A stretch of 64,000 nt of DNA. Origin: Progne subis subis. Taxonomy: Eukaryota > Chordata > Aves > Passeriformes > Hirundinidae. This document shows, piece after piece, positions 63,201 through 64,000 of the stretch (positions are counted from its first letter, which is position 1; each line of letters opens with the position of its first letter). The position numbers and the translations under genes are program-made. The notes below the pieces were generated by a model, which had not been told where the DNA came from, did no database searches, and was given only the letters and a program-made list of their open reading frames with translations. The stretch is taken from assembly GCA_022316685.1 (NCBI GenBank), contig JAKJHU010000046.1:4811001-4875000 (forward strand). The letters run 5' to 3'.

Positions 63201-63841
63201 TCTGATTAGTTTCCTAGAGCCATTTTTCTGACTGTCTCACCTGTGTACTTTCAGTGATTTTTTTTTTTTTTTTTCCCACTTCTTTTTCCATTCTTCAACT
63301 TTGTTCTATTCATATGTTAATTTTCTCCTATGCAGAGGAGTAGGTTGGACAGTGTGAGCACAATGGTAAAAGCATTTTTTGAAACAGGAAAAGAAGCCAT
63401 AATTTTCAGGTTTTATGATAATTTGTTTCAGTCTGTGTTTTCTTAATGCCTTCACAAGGAGTTTTCACATGCTATTCTGTCGCTCTTGCTAATACCAGGT
63501 CTATTGATAATGTGAAAGTAGTGGCATTGTGGGATATTGTTAGTGGGTGAATATTTGTACTTACAATCAACTTCTTATGAAAAAAAAAAAAATGGTTTTC
63601 ATAATAAAATGGGGATTGTGGTTTTCATAGTCTAAAATTAATAAAATAATCTAAAGAGTATGCATTTGTTACTTTTACTGTCCCTAATACTACCAAAGTT
63701 TTTCTTAAAATACCTTTTATCTGTTTTAGATTGGGATTAATTCTCGGGACAGTTCGACTCCAATATTCCTAGCTAAGAATATTGCTGGACACCTCTCAGG
63801 TTCTTTGCGGACTATTGGGTCAGTTGCTGTGGGCCAATATG
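27020..63841 (+). CDS. WDFY4: WDFY4, N-terminal 21 coding exons (spliced, 3' incomplete)
   Basis: Twenty-one exons listed below join to 4120 coding bases (1373 codons plus one base) with every junction phase-compatible and no internal stop. The product is collinear with my recall of human WDFY4 from near its N-terminus: for example DGYLLLKSVY, LEWTLQPISQF, SGFNGLLSLLSD, KSEKSRQVMC, SLISMTSPRN, WRLGPTYLFEE. WDFY4 is a large cytoplasmic BEACH-family protein (about 3180 residues in human) required in mice for cross-presentation of cell-associated antigen by cDC1. Residues 1-1070 are helical, armadillo-like; about 1074-1286 form the ConA-like module; the PH, BEACH, WD40 and any FYVE-like parts lie beyond the window. 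The ATG at 27020 has A at -3 and G at +4, and follows an acceptor, so at least one 5' non-coding exon lies upstream. Introns range from 271 bp to over 5.7 kb. Confidence 0.95.
27281..32997 (+). other. WDFY4: WDFY4 intron 1
   Basis: The largest intron in the window (5.7 kb). It contains the antisense ERVL-type LTR at 29315-29710. The rest is unique AT-rich sequence with short ORFs that have no splice support; no other gene was recognised. Confidence 0.85.
29315..29710 (-). mobile_element. ERVL-type solo LTR, antisense to WDFY4
   Basis: On the minus strand the element starts TGTGCTGGTTTGGGATAGAG and ends GGTTAAACCATGTCA. I recognise the opening as a widespread avian ERVL-like LTR whose body continues through a GTGCTGAGCACAGGGC block and a GCCATTGCTGAGCAGGGC block. 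Flanking bases TTTCC (left) and CTTCC (right) could be a 5-bp target-site duplication with one change, as expected for ERVL. No internal region is attached. The several ORFs of up to 124 residues on it are artefacts of its GC-richer sequence. Confidence 0.75.
32998..33112 (+). CDS. WDFY4: WDFY4 coding exon 2
   Basis: Residues 88-125 plus one base. Acceptor ATTTCAG, donor GCAG before GTAATG, phase 1. It begins AWEQSAGVIVLPNVQLLA and matches the human AWEHSVG region; part of the N-terminal helical domain. Confidence 0.93.
33700..33803 (+). CDS. WDFY4: WDFY4 coding exon 3
   Basis: Residues 126-160. Acceptor GATAACAG, donor TTG before GTAAGA, phase 0. It contains the conserved helix DGYLLLKSVYLL. 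The acceptor has a rather weak pyrimidine tract, but phase and homology fix the boundary. Confidence 0.93.
33804..35192 (+). other. WDFY4: WDFY4 intron 3
   Basis: 1.4 kb of unique sequence without recognisable repeats or genes. The 33838-34077 and 34869-35108 minus-strand ORFs have no support. Confidence 0.8.
35193..35339 (+). CDS. WDFY4: WDFY4 coding exon 4
   Basis: Residues 161-209. Acceptor TTCCTACTTAG, donor AAG before GTGAGA, phase 0 at both ends. It contains SGLPAALMQCLYLFF, strongly like the human segment, then a charged serine/glutamate loop. The exon has no start codon of its own and is hidden behind another frame that looks open (35044-35238). Confidence 0.93.
35704..35893 (+). CDS. 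WDFY4: WDFY4 coding exon 5
   Basis: Residues 210-272 plus one base. Acceptor GCTTTTCAG, donor CAAG before GTTTGG, phase 1. It encodes IMLKLYKEEQGVEELL through SKTQTKTSIVYLQ, matching the human LLIATTCL and EPT..VLRAISK region. The donor GTTTGG is weaker than average. Confidence 0.92.
35894..37010 (+). other. WDFY4: WDFY4 intron 5
   Basis: 1.1 kb, AT-rich. An imperfect AT palindrome (TATATATGAATTTTATATAT type) lies near 36687-36720. Nothing else was recognised. Confidence 0.8.
37011..37200 (+). CDS. WDFY4: WDFY4 coding exon 6
   Basis: Residues 273-335 plus two bases. Acceptor TTTTTTTTCCCCACAG, an excellent pyrimidine tract; donor CTCAG before GTAAGA, phase 2. It contains the motif FVKDSYPVSSALL, which is nearly identical in human, followed by FENNDGYQLLLKILL. 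Confidence 0.95.
37201..39081 (+). other. WDFY4: WDFY4 intron 6
   Basis: 1.9 kb of unique sequence with a few A or T runs (for example near 38839). No gene or clear mobile element was recognised. Confidence 0.8.
39082..39242 (+). CDS. WDFY4: WDFY4 coding exon 7
   Basis: Completes Arg 336 and encodes residues up to 389 plus one base. Acceptor TGGTCCTAG, donor TCTG before GTACAG, phase 1. It contains DPYLDEILDMLTCLTTCGKT and ELKVSGNIVHPQLPHFDFE, collinear with human LTTCGRSELKV. Confidence 0.93.
39577..40029 (+). CDS. WDFY4: WDFY4 coding exon 8
   Basis: Residues 390-540 plus one base; the second largest exon here. Acceptor TTTTTCCCCCACAG, donor TCAG before GTACAA, phase 1. It contains TVKNLQPFQVLQ, LEWTLQPISQFTD, YVPHEILKKVQYLIKE and FRDSGLLGLLLALLRKEAKI, all strongly like human WDFY4. 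This is the clearest single homology block and is armadillo-like in helix pattern. Confidence 0.96.
40399..40503 (+). CDS. WDFY4: WDFY4 coding exon 9
   Basis: Residues 541-575 plus one base. Acceptor ATACTTACAG, donor ACAG before GTAAGG, phase 1. It has a charged linker (DLKEGTEKE) followed by a helix LNVVMLKMVAALTARSVRN, matching the human helix before VVLKDHGMV. Confidence 0.92.
41334..41524 (+). CDS. WDFY4: WDFY4 coding exon 10
   Basis: Residues 576-639. Acceptor TTGTCCCTAG, donor AAG before GTAATT, phase 0. It begins VVLKDYGMVPYIKIFLDDE and contains SLSILEQLS-like and EEYMSIIIGALCSSTQ motifs nearly identical to human. Confidence 0.95.
41525..44018 (+). other. WDFY4: WDFY4 intron 10
   Basis: 2.5 kb. 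It holds an A19 tract at 42242-42260. An open frame at 43454-43792 is not bounded by usable splice signals in phase and has no recognised homology. Confidence 0.8.
44019..44626 (+). CDS. WDFY4: WDFY4 coding exon 11
   Basis: Residues 640-841 plus two bases, the largest exon in the window (608 bp). Acceptor CATTTGTAG, donor GAGAA before GTAAGC, phase 2. It opens SLLRILESPKSHSAFRTCSG, then FNGLLSLLSDMEGALQ and DPVN..FFQRHGLFEKMAEDL as in human. The C-terminal 45 residues are an acidic, glutamate/glutamine-rich, presumably disordered linker that is poorly conserved. Confidence 0.95.
44627..48681 (+). other. WDFY4: WDFY4 intron 11
   Basis: 4.1 kb. It contains a reversed CR1 remnant at 47105-47345. 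Open frames at 45604-46031 on both strands have no recognised homology and no matched splice sites. Confidence 0.8.
47105..47345 (-). mobile_element. CR1 LINE fragment, antisense to WDFY4
   Basis: The plus strand reads the reversed end of CR1 ORF2: GAGCTTTGCTGCCCTTCTGT, ACACTCCAATGTCCTTGTGG, CCCAGAAGTGAACACAGCAC, then CCAGGCCAGGATGCCATTGA and TTGTTGGCCACCTGGGCAC. All blocks follow the order of the family. The copy is better preserved than the 12.3-kb one; small deletions and stops break the reading frame. Confidence 0.85.
48682..48775 (+). CDS. WDFY4: WDFY4 coding exon 12
   Basis: Completes Lys 842 and encodes residues to 873. Acceptor TTTTTGCTGCAG, donor CAG before GTGAGT, phase 0. It contains VHAGAVCVMVRLLPKLYKE, matching human HPGVVCIMVRLLPRLYLE. 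Confidence 0.95.
48776..53348 (+). other. WDFY4: WDFY4 intron 12
   Basis: 4.6 kb of AT-rich sequence with a T22 tract at 50115-50136 and a 13-bp direct repeat (AATCTTGAAGATG twice) near 51649-51674. No gene or dated transposon was recognised. Confidence 0.8.
50115..50136 (+). repeat. T22 homopolymer
   Basis: Twenty-two T residues inside WDFY4 intron 12. Confidence 0.9.
53349..53563 (+). CDS. WDFY4: WDFY4 coding exon 13
   Basis: Residues 874-944 plus two bases. Acceptor GTCCATTTCAG, donor TTAAG before GTATAA, phase 2. It contains HIQSLVKSEKSRQVMCDSG and FEKLASQAVEPHVLR, highly like human; helical repeat region. Confidence 0.95.
54431..54531 (+). CDS. WDFY4: WDFY4 coding exon 14
   Basis: Completes Arg 945 (RQFLWLG start) and encodes residues to 978 plus one base. 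Acceptor TTTCATGTTAG, donor GCAG before GTAAGC, phase 1. Only the first few residues are conserved; the rest is a Ser/Thr/Asn-rich linker that varies between species. Confidence 0.9.
54789..54843. repeat. 25-bp tandem duplication with a nested 6-bp duplication
   Basis: The unit beginning TGCTGGATCAGACATGGACA occurs at 54789-54813 and again from 54814; in the second copy ACATGG is itself duplicated. It lies in WDFY4 intron 14. Confidence 0.9.
55513..55720 (+). CDS. WDFY4: WDFY4 coding exon 15
   Basis: Residues 979-1047 plus two bases. Acceptor TTTATCTTTCAG, donor TATGG before GTATTG, phase 2. The N-terminal half is a variable linker; from LALQTAMSLISMTSPRN to LAPSFVEFDMSMEGYG it is nearly identical to human WDFY4. 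A cryptic continuation into the intron stays open for about 160 bp but lacks homology. Confidence 0.95.
55992..56068 (+). CDS. WDFY4: WDFY4 coding exon 16
   Basis: Completes Gly 1048 and encodes CLYLPTLATVMG and a short Gly/Ser-rich stretch to residue 1073 plus one base. Acceptor TTTTTTTACAG, donor ATGG before GTAAGC, phase 1. It is too short to be seen as an ORF; phase and human similarity (GCLFIPTLSTVMG) establish it. Confidence 0.93.
56776..56994 (+). CDS. WDFY4: WDFY4 coding exon 17 (start of ConA-like module)
   Basis: Residues 1074-1146 plus one base. Acceptor TTCCTGTCTACAG, donor CTTG before GTATGG, phase 1. It contains the beta-strand signature LSGLTLSCWFLV, then HPLRFLTVVRHMSRTEQEFV and DLSLVISTEEVDFQPL. 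This is the beginning of the concanavalin A-like lectin module that precedes the BEACH half in this family. Confidence 0.95.
57982..58166 (+). CDS. WDFY4: WDFY4 coding exon 18
   Basis: Completes Asp 1147 (DIMEPEGE) and encodes residues to 1208. Acceptor TTTGCTGCTACAG, donor AAAG before GTAAAG, phase 0. It contains the ConA-like strand motif GKLLVTGQWHHLTVTVAKE and YINGQMLGSAK, as in human. Confidence 0.95.
58167..60749 (+). other. WDFY4: WDFY4 intron 18
   Basis: 2.6 kb, AT-rich. An old LTR-like fragment lies at about 60425-60635. No other gene or element was recognised. Confidence 0.8.
60425..60635 (-). mobile_element. Old ERVL-type LTR fragment
   Basis: The plus strand has CTGCTCAGCAATAGCCACAA, TGTTATCAACCC and CTCCCAGTGCAGAGCCCAGC in the same order as the corresponding blocks of the 29.3-kb LTR (CTGCTCAGCAATGGCAACAA, TGTTATCAGCCC, CTCAGCACAAATCC). 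It is therefore the same or a sister family in the same antisense orientation, more diverged, with no recognisable ends. Confidence 0.6.
60750..60981 (+). CDS. WDFY4: WDFY4 coding exon 19 (end of ConA-like module)
   Basis: Residues 1209-1285 plus one base. Acceptor TTCTCTGTTGCAG, donor CAAG before GTATGT, phase 1. It contains SFIDVYGYIGTPQIWKQKSS, LTWRLGPTYLFEEPISVET and LGPQYCSNFQAV, among the best conserved segments in the family. Confidence 0.96.
60982..63008 (+). other. WDFY4: WDFY4 intron 19
   Basis: 2.0 kb. It contains a T/G-rich simple-sequence tract at 62056-62144. No gene was recognised; open frames on either strand lack homology. Confidence 0.8.
62056..62144 (+). repeat. TTTG-type simple repeat followed by a G9 run
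   Basis: Interrupted TTTG and TTTTG units run from about 62056, followed by T8 and G9 near 62121-62140. The G run next to T-rich sequence is a low-complexity tract liable to sequencing error. Confidence 0.9.
63009..63160 (+). CDS. WDFY4: WDFY4 coding exon 20
   Basis: Completes Gly 1286 and encodes GEDQCSGHNITPLVAEDKIS through YNEVDGRLIAKE, residues to 1336. Acceptor CTTGTTTTAG, phase 0 at the 3' end. The donor is GAG before GTCGCA, which departs from consensus at several positions; nevertheless the joined frame and the human junction (RLIAKE then an N.SSRD segment) agree with it. If the donor is skipped, translation continues for 15 residues to a TGA at 63203. Confidence 0.9.
63161..63729 (+). 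other. WDFY4: WDFY4 intron 20
   Basis: 569 bp. It starts with the non-consensus GTCGCA and ends CTGTTTTAG. T19 and A12 tracts lie near 63258 and 63580. Confidence 0.8.
63730..63841 (+). CDS. WDFY4: WDFY4 coding exon 21
   Basis: Residues 1337-1373 plus one base. Acceptor TTATCTGTTTTAG, donor ATATG before GTAAAT, phase 1. It contains SRDSSTPIFLAKNIAGHLSG and LRTIGSVAVGQY, as in human RTIGAVAVGQ. The following exon is outside the window. Confidence 0.95.
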
Positions 63842-64000
63842 GTAAATGCACTTATCTTAATGTTTAATATTCTTTTAAGAGTGGAGCTTTTTCTGTCCAA
63901 TAGTAGATTTAGTCTGTGTAACTTCCTGGTAGAGTGACACTGCCATTTCCTAGGGGTAAGAATGTTCCAGTCCTCTCCAGCAGCTACCAGCCTGAACTTT
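63842..64000 (+). other. WDFY4: WDFY4 intron 21 (partial)
   Basis: Begins with GTAAATG and runs off the right edge; nothing else was seen. Confidence 0.85.

Noticed and set aside
1..64000. CRISPR arrays, tRNA or rRNA genes, bacterial operons
   Set aside because: No spaced identical repeats, cloverleaf boxes or ribosomal sequence were seen; the composition and intron structure are vertebrate.

Overview
This window is vertebrate nuclear DNA, most likely from a bird. It is AT-rich with one sharp CpG island, short exons sit in long introns bounded by GT/AG, and the interspersed repeats fit an avian genome: CR1-type LINE remnants on both strands, two ERV LTRs with typical avian end structure, and worn MIR-type SINE fragments. 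The species cannot be fixed by reading alone. There are no bacterial features, no tRNA or rRNA genes and no CRISPR array.

Two protein-coding genes lie head to head. On the minus strand, positions 1-6126 are the first intron and 6127-6160 the first coding exon of ARHGAP22 (a PH-RhoGAP for Rac), recognised from its N-terminal peptide MLSPKIRQARR followed by a phase-1 GTGAGT donor. A CpG island at about 5930-6660 covers its 5' UTR and promoter, with a reversed TATA-like box at 6292-6300 and a reversed CCAAT at 6408-6412. On the plus strand, 27020 to the right edge holds the first 21 coding exons of WDFY4, a BEACH-family protein needed in mammals for cross-presentation by type 1 conventional dendritic cells. 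The 21 exons join in frame into 1373 codons plus one base with no stop. They cover the N-terminal armadillo-like region and the ConA-like module; the PH, BEACH and WD40 parts must lie beyond the window.

Between the genes (about 6.7-27 kb) there is no recognised protein gene. This interval holds a CR1 copy (about 12.31-12.70 kb), MIR fragments (13.85 and 26.64 kb), a CpG-conserving LTR (about 21.74-22.33 kb), a diverged direct duplication (23.33-23.63 and 24.24-24.56 kb), many homopolymer tracts, and a small CpG cluster at about 15.06-15.31 kb with a PU.1/IRF composite-like motif and a good splice donor. That cluster is a guess at a WDFY4 upstream promoter and non-coding first exon. WDFY4 introns contain an antisense ERVL-type LTR (29.3 kb), an older relative (60.4 kb) and a reversed CR1 (47.1 kb).

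The points most worth checking are a non-consensus donor (GTCGCA) after WDFY4 exon 20, whose read-through would give a truncated protein; an unannotated exon-like 121-bp segment in intron 17 that is open in the correct phase but would force a stop in exon 18; and the candidate myeloid promoter at 15.1 kb. Exon boundaries were set by reading splice sites and by recalled similarity to human WDFY4 and ARHGAP22; no alignment program was run.
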